Assembly (NCBI GenBank): GCA_030386875.1
Contig: CM059562.1
Span: forward strand, 23,613,360 to 23,677,359
DNA length: 64,000 nucleotides
DNA from: Morinoia aosen
Lineage: Eukaryota > Arthropoda > Malacostraca > Amphipoda > Talitridae
Direction: 5' to 3'
Part shown: in pieces, positions 44,201 through 53,659 of the stretch
Position numbering within the stretch: position 1 is the stretch's first letter
Layout: each line of letters starts with the position of its first letter
Position numbers and translations under genes: made by a program
Notes under the pieces: generated by a model
What the model was told of the DNA's origin: nothing
Database searches by the model: none
What the model saw: the letters and a program-made list of their open reading frames with translations, nothing else

Positions 44201-45533
44201 CGCCGACGTAGACGATACAGACGCGACGCCCTCAAACCAAGTGGCGCCAGAGCCGACTGAAAAACCCCGACTGACTGACTACGTACCTCAGTTAAAAGAC
44301 GTATCATGGACTTTAGACGAATTCCGAAATGAACAACAACTAGACCCATTCTGTTCTGAAGTTAAGGACGCATTACTATCTAGTAGACAATCTACGATCC
44401 CTGACTTAGAAAAATACTTAATTCTGAACGACATTCTTTATAGACGACGACAAATAGACTCTAGAGAAAGTACTATTCTTACTTCAGTTATACCGACATC
44501 GCTCATGCACAAGGCGGTGCTGAGTATCCATTCCTTGTACCATACTGATGCCACGCATACGTTGTTTAAATTTAAGTTGCGTTATTTTCATTTATTGGAG
44601 AAGAGTATCATTCGTAAATTTGTCAAAATGTGTGAGGTATGTAAGATTCTGAAGGCCAGCAGTACTGTACCTATTAAAATATTAGACGCTCCCATCGCTA
44701 AAGAACCGTTCGAGGTGGTATCCATGGACTTCCTTGGCCCTCTACCTGTCACAGATCAGCAGAATAAATATATTCTAATTTTGATCGATTTATTTTCGCG
44801 TTACTGTAAGCTTTACGCGACAGCAGATCGATTAGCAGATACAGTTGTCTCTTGTCTGGACAGCTGTTTCTCAACCTTTGGCTATCCTAAAACACTTCTA
44901 AGTGACCAAGCTCTTGAATTTAAGTCTGCGGCAGTTAAGAAATTTTCTCAAATTCATTGTATTGCGAAAAAAGAGGTCCTCCCTTGGAGTCCTCACAGTA
45001 ACGCTATTGTTGAACGTAATAATCGCAAAATTACGAATTTATTAAAATTATACATAAATTCTTTGGCGCATACGGAATGGGATCAATGCCTCAACAGCAC
45101 GGAGAACGCGATAAACAATAGTTTAAATACCACATTGGGGGATACACCCTCGTTCATTGTTTTCAATCGCGATACGTGTCCGAGCTTTAGCGCTGTAACT
45201 TTCGAACCTAATTACAGTCACGACACGAACGTTGATATAATAAGATTTCGAGCTCAGGAAGCTGCCCGCATTGTTGAAAACGTTAGAGCTACTATCATAA
45301 ATAATACCAGTGAAAGAACCATGTATCACAACCTTCGACGCAAAAATAAAAATTTTGAACTCAATGACCGTGTATTATTGCGCAATCACATGCGAAACAA
45401 CAAGCTTGATATAGCCTGGAACGGTCCAGGTATTATAACAAAAATTAACCGAAATTACGTAGAAATAAAAATAGGCAATAAAACATTCAGGAGTAATAAA
45501 AATCATGTACTACCTTTACGTAAAAAGTGTTGA
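41202..45533 (+). CDS. Nested element Pol: protease, RT, RNase H, integrase
   Basis: About 1440 codons, unbroken, entered by -1 frameshift from gag. Protease: ALIDSGSDRCLVS (DSG) near residue 105 of the part after 41262. A Lys/Glu-rich linker of about 200 residues follows (42.0-42.7 kb), longer than usual. RT: VIDFRELNK, SSLDLRSAFHQV and catalytic FLDDILVFS near residue 685. RNase H: FTDASNYGIGAVL and YTDHKPL. Integrase: HSLYHTDATH ... CEVCK finger, then VSMDFLGPLP, LLSDQALEF and NAIVERNNR, with 35 residues between the second Asp and the Glu (DD35E). It ends LPLRKKC. Confidence 0.94.
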   Translation, partial: FFRVDKKKSENVECLGVENELPVPGVGAAIPVNKNVVLKPDTINKSTTVVDPLFLCKNKFELLGEQELDVGANSELPVEVCLSATIMKEGRLRKESDGLFSLRRSKKPTIILRNDNKLMSALIDSGSDRCLVSYRNLKGLNERIKPSYLSIRGVNSKSQVSGELDLCITLPNSKEINTSALILKDAEFKYDVILGRDILQDAVINFKEGFIVLDGVKVPFHDVQELHEQSRKEIFLNTVSNPECLMADMLANKRKIRRYLLKQRESKIAGKEGGNKNDLEINAAEEKGNKGPSAGRENNGKVKNKQHAKKIRKTKEHARGLKNSKKRELVVHCGAVEMPRNCLRVINGYVKKAKPGRYIMNKTILANGIYVAESVVDIKSNGFVPVMLLNVSEDVVYLSDNTMLSTIEEINDMEIEHESYMSTVHEAVRDANLCDARDNADLPKVDSVNGGKFNAISGKDVGLVSAKTRHCGNDNRVDEVGINTDKDVVPEGGSNGRRPLTCNDVNCENDDAKPLLMNLLNNFRDVITLEGENIAVTNVMRHDIVLKPDAPVLNIPPYRIPHKYQNELLEANKQMLNQGIIEPSSSEYNFPLIVVKKKSGEIRPVIDFRELNKIIIKESYPIPRIDEVLYSLGGNCIFSSLDLRSAFHQVELEEKCRKFTAFSIGYEKFQFKRLPFGLSSSPSVFQRIISSVLANIIGKLCFVFLDDILVFSKSMNQHLQDLQSVFEKLRSGNLSLKLEKCHFLKSSIEYLGHIVSADGIRCKESEKLQKFPIPKNVKELQSFLGVANYFRNHIPMFGSISYPLYQLLRKNVEFIWTSECQKAFEKIKSVLTSDTVLKHPDFSKPFHVFTDASNYGIGAVLLQQDNDSKKSMKAIAYYSKSLNSTQKRYSTTKKEFYAIVSALKAFKYLILGYPIHIYTDHKPLQPLFFKKLPDDSAMSRWCLTVQCFEPIVKYFPGKKNLVADCLSRLPEHLTISDLEECSEFDEVDVLAVTTRRGALTADVDDTDATPSNQVAPEPTEKPRLTDYVPQLKDVSWTLDEFRNEQQLDPFCSEVKDALLSSRQSTIPDLEKYLILNDILYRRRQIDSRESTILTSVIPTSLMHKAVLSIHSLYHTDATHTLFKFKLRYFHLLEKSIIRKFVKMCEVCKILKASSTVPIKILDAPIAKEPFEVVSMDFLGPLPVTDQQNKYILILIDLFSRYCKLYATADRLADTVVSCLDSCFSTFGYPKTLLSDQALEFKSAAVKKFSQIHCIAKKEVLPWSPHSNAIVERNNRKITNLLKLYINSLAHTEWDQCLNSTENAINNSLNTTLGDTPSFIVFNRDTCPSFSAVTFEPNYSHDTNVDIIRFRAQEAARIVENVRATIINNTSERTMYHNLRRKNKNFELNDRVLLRNHMRNNKLDIAWNGPGIITKINRNYVEIKIGNKTFRSNKNHVLPLRKKC

Positions 45534-45765
45534 ATGAAAACTATGCGACGTACGACTGACGATGTTACTAGGCCCACCTAATTCTATTGTGTGATTCTTG
45601 TTTCGATGTTAATTTTACGTATATTTTTAACTGGAACTTTCCTTATATAACCGTATGTATTTACCTTATATTTTTCGTCTCGTATTTGGTGTACCGTGTT
45701 ATTACGTGCGTGATTGAGTCTGTACCCATTAACTTTACCACCAAGGCTTACATCTGCCCGAGAGC

Positions 45766-45845
45766 CTTGCTCAGTCCAATAACATCTTGCTCAGTCCAAT
45801 AACATCTTGCTCAGTCCAATAACATCTTGCTCGGTTCAATAACAT
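45766..45845 (+). repeat. 20-bp tandem repeat, four copies
   Basis: Four copies of CTTGCTCAGTCCAATAACAT; the last has two changes. It lies between pol and the 3' ORF of the nested element. Confidence 0.95.
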
Positions 45846-46069
45846 CCTGTGTTTAGAAACGCGGCCCCTCATTGCTGTGGGAGCGAAGGCTGGCTCCCGA
45901 TTTGTTTTGCAAATAGGTGTGCAGCTGTCGAAGCCGTGTGGGACCTGCTGCGTGAAGATTTGATGTTTGTTTTTTTTTTTCCATAGCAGCTGTCGCCAGC
46001 TGTGACTATTGGTTTCTTTAATTAATTTGACGTAATATTAATTGGTTATAAATTTTTTTATGAGGCCAT

Positions 46070-46102
46070 GCTAATTGAACTCTGTGTTTGTTTCAATTTC
46101 AG
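46070..46102 (+). promoter_or_regulatory. Splice acceptor before the 3' ORF
   Basis: A branch-point-like TGCTAATTG (about 46068-46076) is followed by a pyrimidine-rich stretch and TTTCAATTTCAG, with AG at 46101-46102. It lies 31 nt before the ATG of the membrane ORF. This is the layout used for spliced env-type mRNAs of gypsy/retroviral elements. Use in vivo is inferred. Confidence 0.6.
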
Positions 46103-46133
46103 ACCGAGCACGCTCACGTTCCTGTCGTCCACG

Positions 46134-46451
46134 ATGGGAAATAGGATGACACATGTGTCGGTGGAGGCACTAACGAATGCCCTAGAGAGCCATCAAGGTA
46201 GAGTCTCGGAGGACTGGGTGCGAGCGAACGCGCTCGTCGACATCCTACCGGATAGGGTGTCCGACCTCGGTATTCTTCTTCTTTTCCCTTTAACTCTGGC
46301 TTTAGGTGTATCTTTCTTCTACCTTCGCCGAGAACTTCATCTGTTAGCGGATCGTTTTCGCGCTGAAGATGCTTTACTGCGCCGTCAGCAGCTCAGATCG
46401 AATAACGCTGAGCAACCACTGCGTCACCTGCAAGCAAATAGCGAAGTTTAG
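46134..46451 (+). CDS. Small membrane-protein ORF downstream of pol (105 aa)
   Basis: I do not recognise a family. The ATG at 46134 has an optimal context (A at -3, G at +4). MGNRMT fits the N-myristoylation pattern (Gly2, Thr6). One strong hydrophobic segment, LGILLLFPLTLALGVSFFYL at about residues 46-65, should span a membrane. It is followed by an Arg/Glu-rich amphipathic tail (RRELHLLADRFRAEDALL) likely to form a helix or coiled coil. It is too short for a classical Env and lacks a signal peptide, furin site and fusion peptide. A role in membrane targeting or budding is possible but unproven. Confidence 0.55.
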   Translation: MGNRMTHVSVEALTNALESHQGRVSEDWVRANALVDILPDRVSDLGILLLFPLTLALGVSFFYLRRELHLLADRFRAEDALLRRQQLRSNNAEQPLRHLQANSEV

Positions 46452-47683
46452 GTGTCAGTGAAGCATGTGTTTTTCTTTTTTTTTAAATATGTGGACTTTA
46501 ATTTTTTTTGCGTGTCTTCTAAGCGACACTATTTTTCTCATGCGTTATAAAACGGAATTCTAGTTTTATGTTTACATATACCTCAGGAATTAGTTGTAAG
46601 GTATTAAGTTGATTCAAGTCTTGTAATTGTGGTAATTCCTTCTAAATTTTAGCATTGATGTTCAAAAATAATATGACGTTAACGTAACTCAGTATGTATT
46701 AATTGTTTTCCGAATTCAGTAAATGTAATGCGAATTTTCTGATCAACTAAATTTCATAGACAATGCGTTGGAATTACTTTCATGCTTGATTGTTCTTATA
46801 TTTAACGAATGTATTGTTCTTACCACAAATTCATAGCAAGTAAAACTCTTTAATTCTTAATTATGTTTGAATAAATGTATTTCAATTGTTGTTTCAAGAT
46901 GCGATTTTCTATATTTACTGCGTTTAGCATTTACACTGTTCATCACAAAAAAATGTTTGCGATATTTGTGTTTTAATGGCGAATGTTGATGTAAATGTAA
47001 TAGGTACATACATGCGATGTTTAATAATTATCCTTCTCGAAGCGTAATGATTATAAAAAATTTTTTTTCCAAAAATATAAAAATAATAAATAAATTTGAC
47101 GTTGAAAAATTTTTTTAATAAAATTGTTTGTTGTTTTAATTTCATATGATGCCTACGTAGTTTGATATTGATGTTGTTCGTTAATGTCGTAACGTTTATT
47201 TTTCTTCGATGATTTCCTTACGGGTATTTGCAACGGTAGAGATAGTTAAATGTTGGTTCCTTGTACCGTAGATTTTTTTTGGTACGATATTTCTGAATAA
47301 CTTCACTAATTTTGCGGTACGCTGATATTGTTCTGTTGCGATTCTTGCCGTCTTTATTTCGACGCGGTTTACTTTTATTTACGGATGTTTTTCTTTTTCG
47401 ATAAACATATTATTGTTGTTGTACTATTGCGTTTTTCAATACGGGGTATTGTTTGAAAAAAAATGGATATCTTTCACTCTTTATTACGAAATATGTTCAT
47501 AACCTGCGGCTCTCATCTTCTTTTTGTTGGTGGGGGTATATTGCGCATTTTCACTTTGCATACCTTTTCAATCTTAGAAATTTACGCCTTTAGATACCTT
47601 TGTCATTTCTTGGAGTTATGAATTTTAAAATTCTGAGCGATTTATTCCAATTTGAGTAATAAAACAGGTATGGTGGGGAGGTG
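46452..47683 (+). other. AT-rich 3' untranslated region with polypurine tract
   Basis: 1.2 kb without ORF, rich in A and T runs. It ends with TGGTGGGGAGGTG (47671-47683) directly before the 3' LTR, the probable plus-strand primer. Confidence 0.65.
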
Positions 47684-47920
47684 TGTGCCGACACGGTCAC
47701 GCACTTATCCTCGTGCACATGTTTAGTACGTACGTTTCGGTGCCACGCCTGGTGCGACTTGCGCACCATGCGCAGCTGAGTCAGCAATTTGTGTGTATAA
47801 AAGCCCCGTGTTCAGCTAGCAGAGCGCATTTGGATCTACTGTATCTCTGAGTCAAGTACACGTTGAAGTCTACTCTCGTATCCTCAATATCCACCCTTAG
47901 ATACGGCTTAGAACGGCACA
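47684..47920 (+). repeat. 3' LTR of the nested element
   Basis: 237 bp, appearing identical to 38169-38405, then ATTC (47921-47924), the second copy of the target duplication. Confidence 0.95.
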
Positions 47921-48816
47921 ATTCCGGAGGACGCTCATACCTGGTTCCAACAGGTAGAAGCAATGTTTAGGTATCATAAAGTAACTAATAACACCGATCA
48001 ATTTTACGCCCTTGTTTCCGCAGCCCCGACAAAATTATTAAACGATTCAAATCAATTGCTCGAAAACCCTCCCGCCTTTGATCCGTACGGCACCTTGAAA
48101 AGAAAGATTCTGCAGAAGTTGCAGATGTCCGATGCGGACAAATTTAGGAATCTTGTAGACGCCTCAGCAATTCCATCTGTCTCTAGCTCTTTCTCTCCCA
48201 CTTCGCTAGTTAAAGAGCTGCGCAAACTCGCTACGGGTGTTGCCGTAGCTGAGGGATTTCTGAAGGAAGTTTTCATGACTAAGCTTCCTCACACGGTGCG
48301 TCCATTTCTATCGCTAGCAGGCCCTGATCAAACTTTAGAGAAGCTTGCAGAGTCCACTGAGACGGTGATGCGCAACATTAATTTGTCACAAGCACCGCAA
48401 GTTGCTTCCTTAAATGCAACAGCTGCAAATTTTAGCCCCGCAAATACTCAGAATCAATCCTCAGCCACCATAGATAAGATGCGACAAGACATCGCTGAGA
48501 TAAAGCAAGCTCTCCAGAATTGCCAGTTAGGTCAGAGTGGTCAGAGCGTAGCTCACATTCAGCAAGGCCCAGGGAGATTCCAAAGCCACCAAAATGCCTA
48601 CGACTATCCTTATGACTATCCCTCAAACTATCATCCTTTTCCTCCTCCTCAACGTTTTGATAGAGGTAGATCTTATGATAGGTCAAATCAAGACCGTCGC
48701 TTTCGGTCGCGCTCTCGTGATGCTTGTAGCAATTTATGCTGGTATCACACAAAGTATGGTGACCAAGCACGAAAGTGCGGGTCCCGATTTTGCCCTCGTT
48801 ATACCGAAATGACCTC

Positions 48817-48823
48817 GGGAAAC
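48817..48823 (+). promoter_or_regulatory. -1 ribosomal frameshift heptamer G_GGA_AAC
   Basis: In the outer gag frame the bases read G_GGA_AAC, which fits X_XXY_YYZ. The pol frame is -1 and opens through here. The gag stop is 16 nt downstream. Confidence 0.85.
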
Positions 48824-51800
48824 GCCAACAGCGACGCATAGTAGCGAGTACTGCGTTGCCTCATTCCCAGACTACTCGCCTCTTGTTGATTCACGATCCC
48901 ACTACCAAGTATCGATTTCTCATCGATACTGGTTCCAGTGTGTCAATTATCCCAGCCACGGTGAAAGACAAAAACAACCCATTGTTGGCGACATTACGCG
49001 CCGCAAACGGCACGCCAATTCCTTGTTACGGTGAAAGAGTATTAGAGTGCAGTCTGGGATTGAGGCGAAATTTTCTCTTCACCTTCCTCATCGCGGAAGT
49101 CCAAGAGCCTATCATTGGCGCGGATTTCTTAGCGAAGTTCGGCATACTTGTAGATGTTAAAAACCGTAGAATTAGGGACGAGGAGACACAGATCTCAATT
49201 CCCGCTTGTAGCATAACTAGAGCTAATGTCTTGCATTCTTTCTCTATCGCCTTAAAGGAAGAGTGCATGTTTGAGCAATTACTAAAAGATTTTCCTGCAT
49301 TGACAAATTCTAACTTAGTTTCTACAAAAATGCAGGCCAGCACAAAGCACTTCATAGAGACGACGGGACCGCCGGTCTACTCCCGAGCAAGGCGACTACC
49401 GCCTGATCGATTGGCGTTAGCTAAGAAAGAATTTGCGCGCATGCAAGAAACTGACATTATCCGCAGTTCCAAAAGTCCTTGGGCTAGCCCTCTTTTGCTA
49501 GTACCCAAGGCTAACGGTGAATTCAGACCGTGCGGGGATTTCCGCAGGTTGAATGCCGTTACTTTACCTGATCGCTACCCTATTCCTTACTTGCATGATT
49601 TCAGCGCAAATTTAGAGGGAGCTCAAATTTTCTCAAAGATAGACCTCCAGCACGCCTTTCATCAAATTCCACTTGATGAGAGTGCTATCGCTAAGACCGC
49701 GGTAATCACTCCGTTTGGTCTCTTTGAATTCCTAAAAATGCCATACGGCTTGAGGAACGCTCCTCAGACGTTCCAAAGGCACATGGCTGAAATTTTCTCT
49801 GACCTCACTTTCGCCTATGTCTATCTAGACGACATCCTAGTGGCATCCACAACCCCGGAGTTGCACAAAGACCATCTTAGGGTCGTTTTTCAAAGACTGT
49901 CCGACAATGGACTCCTGGTAAATCCTGCAAAATGTGAGCTCGGAAAGCCATCACTGATTTACTTAGGTCATGAAATCTCTAGCCTAGGTCTGAAACCTTT
50001 GCCTTCCAAAGTAGAAGTGATCAAAAACTTTCCTCTTCCACAGACCCAGAAGGAACTAAGAAGGTTCCTAGGTTCTGTTAACTTCTATCATTGTTTCATA
50101 CGCAACTGTGCTCAAACTCTAGCCCCCTTGTCGGACTTGCTCGAACCGAAACGAAAAGGCAAATCTATTGAGGTAAAATGGACAGAAGAAGCGCGCAAAG
50201 CTTTTGAGGAAATCAAGCACAAGTTAGCTTCCGCGACTGAATTATCCTACCCTATTGCTAATGCTGATTTTAGCCTCGTTGTTGATGCATCCAGTACCGC
50301 CGTAGGTGCTGTGTTGCAACAACAAGTAGGCACTAATATCTCTCCTCTTGCTTTCTTTTCAAAAAAACTGTCGCCCACTGAGCGTGCTTATAGCGCGTTC
50401 GGTAGGGAACTTCTTGCTATCTACTTGTCTGTGAGACACTTTCGCTATGCTCTAGAGGCAAGGGAGTTTGTGATCTACACAGATCACAAACCTCTGACCT
50501 CAGCGATCAAGATGCCTTCTGAGCGGCATTCGCCATGAGAAGCTAGACACCTGTCATATATTAGCCAATTTACCACTGACATCCGTTTCATAAAAGGGTT
50601 GGACAATACTGTCGCTGATTGTCTATCACGCATAAATACTGTCCAAACCAGTGGTGAAATCACTTTCGGCAATATTTCCAAGGCTCAGAAGGAGGATCCT
50701 GAACTTCAGGACCTTCTCAAACCTTCTAACACTTCCTCTCTGAAATTGACCTTGGTTGACGGCGTGTACCGTGATGCTGAGCGACTTTCTCGTTTGTATC
50801 TTCCCGCGACTCTCCGCAGAGTAGCTATCCTCCACTATCATTCCTTCTCTCATCCTGGTATTAACCGTACATTGCGTTTGATTTCTGATCGTTACGTCTG
50901 GCCAGCGATGCGTAAGGAGGTCAAGCAAATTGTGCAAAATTGCCATGCATGTCAGAGTAGTAAAGTGGTGAAACATAATCGTGCAGCGCTGCAGAGTTGT
51001 GCATTCACAGGTCACAAGTTCGACTCTGTACACCTAGATTTGGTGGGTCCTTTGCCTTTATCGCGCGGTCATTCTTATTTGTTGACCATCATTGATAGGT
51101 TCACACGTTGGGTTGAGGCTGTCCCTCTTCCTGATACCCAAACCGAGACTGTAGCGCGCGCTTTCATGTCCAACTGGATCTCTAGATTTGGTGTTCCCTT
51201 AAGTGTCACACATGACCGGGGATCACAATTCACCTCCAAATTCTGGAGTGAGCTTAGCACTGCTTTAGGGTGTGAAAACGTAAACACTACTGCTTATCAT
51301 CCACAGTCAAATGGACTTATTGAGAGAGTCCACAGAGATTTAAAGTCGGCATTACGTTGCCTAAACTGCAGCAATGATTGGACTGACAGACTTCCAGTAG
51401 TACTACTTAGCATCCGAAATTTACATAGACAGGATCAGCAATGCCCAGCGGCTGAAATGCTATATGGTCAGACACTTCGTCTCCCCGGCGACATTGTTGA
51501 CCCAAAACCTTTGCCTGAATTTTCATCCGCTGACAGTTCCGCATATGTAACCTGTCTAAAAGACTGCATGCGCCAGATCAAGTATGTTGCCCCGCGAATG
51601 CCTCAGACTGAGGACAGACTGGATCCTGCTTTGCAAGACTGCACACATGTGTACGTCCGAAACGACGCCATCAAACCTACACTCACGCGCCCTTATGATG
51701 GCCCATTCAAAATACTCAAACGCACGCCCAAGTATTTTGTCCTTGAAAGATCTGGTTCACACGACCCCGTGAGCATTGATCGATTAAAAGTCGCGTACAC

Positions 51801-52179
51801 TTCCGATCATAGTGTAACTTCTAACTCATCATTCTCTCCACAGAATTCTCTTTCCACTGCGACTCGATCATATCTACCATCTTAGCTTCCTCAGTTGGCT
51901 GCCTTGTTGCCTAGTCAACTTGAGTGTAATCCTTTCTATGTGCCTGTACATTCAAACCCTATCCCTAAGCCTATCGTAGATTCTAATTCTAGCCCTCTTA
52001 CTGAAACAGCGACAAGTCTGGATAGACCAGACGAGCCCGCTGCAGTAACTCGTGTTCCTAGAACTCTTGCCGATCTACATTTGCAGACACGATTGGTGAA
52101 ACTTCCCCGCGTAGTAAGATTTTCTGACCGCCAAACCCGGCACGGTCGCGTAGTTAGACCTCCTTCCCGCTACAAATGA
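48817..52179 (+). pseudogene. Outer gypsy Pol with two nonsense codons
   Basis: Protease: [36 protein letters not shown] and catalytic YLDDILVAS. RNase H: VVDASSTAVGAVL and YTDHKPL. Integrase: HYHSFSHPG ... CHACQ finger, then HLDLVGPLP, THDRGSQF and [15 protein letters not shown] at 50536-50538 falls where the sister pol at 28.8-32.2 kb has Arg, which fits a C-to-T change at CGA. A TAG at 51883-51885 cuts off the C-terminal ~98 codons, which stay open in frame to 52179. Apart from these it is well preserved. Confidence 0.92.
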
Positions 52180-52208
52180 TTGCAGCGGGTAGACCTTTCG
52201 GTCTGCGC

Positions 52209-52220
52209 CTTGGGGGGTAA
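52209..52220 (+). promoter_or_regulatory. Polypurine tract of the outer gypsy element
   Basis: CTTGGGGGGTAA directly precedes the LTR start TGTAGCATATC. Confidence 0.75.
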
Positions 52221-53055
52221 TGTAGCATATCGCTACAAAGCGTAAGAATTATAAAGTTTCCCATTCGCACTTAAATAAATTAATTATTAGCATTAAAAAT
52301 CTTACTATAATTTATTATTAATTATTTTCTACTTCTAATTCGTAATCATTGAAGTTTCTATGTAAATGCATGAAACAATAAAATAACACCCGACATTTTT
52401 CGAGAGAGGAGCCCTCTGGTGGCAATACTGCGCAGTTGCGCGTCTCTTCTTCAAAAAGCCACTCTTACTTTGGCGTCTTACTCTAGCGGTGTTACAGCAA
52501 ATTCTCGACTTCAACGTCATCGCCACACACCACTCGCAACAACCTCCCTTGGGCCCTTGCTTTGCCTCAAAACTTAAACTTAAATTGGCCGGAACTGGAT
52601 CGACCTTAACTGGACGTGACTTAACCAGAATTTACCTGGCTCTGGGCCTCATTTTTGGTCTCGCTTGTTTGGGCTTTAATGCTACTTCACTCACCTAAGA
52701 ATTGCCTCAACTTGAGCCGCCCTGTCTGGCCTCAACTCAATCAAAATCGATCACTCACAACGTCACGGTTTCCTCAAAGTCGATATATTGGCCCCCTTAC
52801 ATCATTTGCAAACCACACACACACACACGGTCGACTCCAGCAATTTCTCCAGGAGCCTCCCGACTGCCCGGACTGCAAACCCTCTTCTAGCCAAGTTCAT
52901 CGGTGGTTCAAGACTCGGCGGTCCTCTCCGGCTTCCTTCCAATATATACCCCAAAAGCTGAGTCCAAAGTGCCTTATTATCCTTCTCATAATTTTCTCCC
53001 AGATGCTTGTCGAGGTTTGTAAGGACTGGCTATACCCCGCGGCCAGATCCTAACA
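52221..53055 (+). repeat. 3' LTR of the outer gypsy element
   Basis: 835 bp. Differs from the 5' LTR at about four bases. Followed by GTAG (53056-53059), matching the left flank. Confidence 0.95.
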
Positions 53056-53059
53056 GTAG

Positions 53060-53613
53060 TATTCTCTCATACCTTCTCATCTTCATTTTCTTAATTTTCT
53101 ATTTTGTGTATTTTATATATACCAACCGTGTGACAAACAAACTTTTGAAAAACATTTTTGTGTGCACATCAGTATACAGGCTTACAGTTGTGAGGGTTGT
53201 GCTATGTTTTCAATAAATTAATTTTTGGCTAACGTTGTCTCACTATTTCGAAATCATTCACAAAGGTGTTTCAATCGATTTCGGCTAAGCTGGGGGAGGA
53301 GGGAATCTAGCATTTTAGCATTTTTAAATTTTCTTAATTTTTCTGTGCATTCAGCGCACACTTGCACTGAACTTTCAAACCAAAGATAATTCTAAATTTC
53401 AGAAATTAAAATTAATACTCAGGACAACTGTTAAATATTCCTTTACGTGCCAAATTTTGGAAATATTTGTCACTCAGAAGTGATATCCAGCCAAAATAGT
53501 ATTCTATTTTATCCCATGTACCCATGTCCGTTTAATGCTGAAGAGAGTACCGATAGGATGTGAAACCCGAGATATGGATATATCTGTGCACACTTATGTA
53601 GGTATGTGTATAT

Positions 53614-53615
<2 letters not shown>
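53060..53615. other. Unassigned AT-rich DNA, flank of Penelope-like pieces
   Basis: No gene. The part around 53505-53575 (TTTATCCCATGTACCCATGT ... GAAACCCGAGAT) recurs at 56400-56470, and the part at 53245-53290 (CATTCACAAAGGTGTTTC) recurs with changes near 57190-57210. These are dispersed repeats flanking the Penelope-like region on both sides. Confidence 0.55.

Positions 53616-53657
<42 letters not shown>
53616..53657. repeat. TA microsatellite
   Basis: About 20 TA units. It directly abuts the Penelope-like N-terminal fragment. Confidence 0.95.

Positions 53658-53659
<2 letters not shown>

Larger units (their letters stand above)
38169..47920 (+). mobile_element. Nested Ty3/gypsy element with accessory ORFs, intact by eye
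   Basis: 9.75 kb with 237-bp LTRs (38169-38405 and 47684-47920) that look identical, so it is very young. In order: primer site, short upstream ORF, accessory ORF (38634-38861), gag, pol after a -1 frameshift, tandem repeat, splice acceptor, membrane-protein ORF (46134-46451), 1.2-kb AT-rich tail and polypurine tract. No disabling break was seen in gag or pol. Its two-CCHC Gag and DSG protease set it apart from the other gypsy elements in the window. Confidence 0.93.
38105..48841 (+). pseudogene. Outer gypsy gag, split by the nested element
   Basis: Gag starts at ATG 38105 (MTESDNEDRAPTKP) and runs to 38168. It then resumes at 47921/47925 in the same frame and runs to the stop at 48841, once one copy of the ATTC duplication is discounted. 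The C-terminal part has a capsid-like region (KELRKLATGVAVAEG) and the CsRn1-type finger CWYHTKYGDQARKCGSRFC. The nested element was therefore inserted into an open gag. The right part alone cannot make a normal Gag. Confidence 0.9.
36684..53055 (+). mobile_element. Outer CsRn1-type gypsy element, split by a nested element
   Basis: LTRs at 36684-37518 and 52221-53055 (835 bp each) with about four differences by eye. The element is flanked by GTAG on both sides (36680-36683 and 53056-53059). It contains a tRNA primer site, gag, pol and a polypurine tract in order. At 38168/38169 a 9.75-kb gypsy element is inserted in gag. Without it the element would be about 6.6 kb. Pol has two stop codons, so it is dead even apart from the insertion. 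Confidence 0.93.

Noticed and set aside
45587-45802. 71-codon ORF with hydrophobic segment after pol
   Set aside because: Starts on a non-ATG codon, runs into the 20-bp tandem repeat, and lies before the splice acceptor.
46134-46451. Classical retroviral Env
   Set aside because: Only 105 residues, with no signal peptide, cleavage site or fusion peptide; described as an unknown membrane protein.
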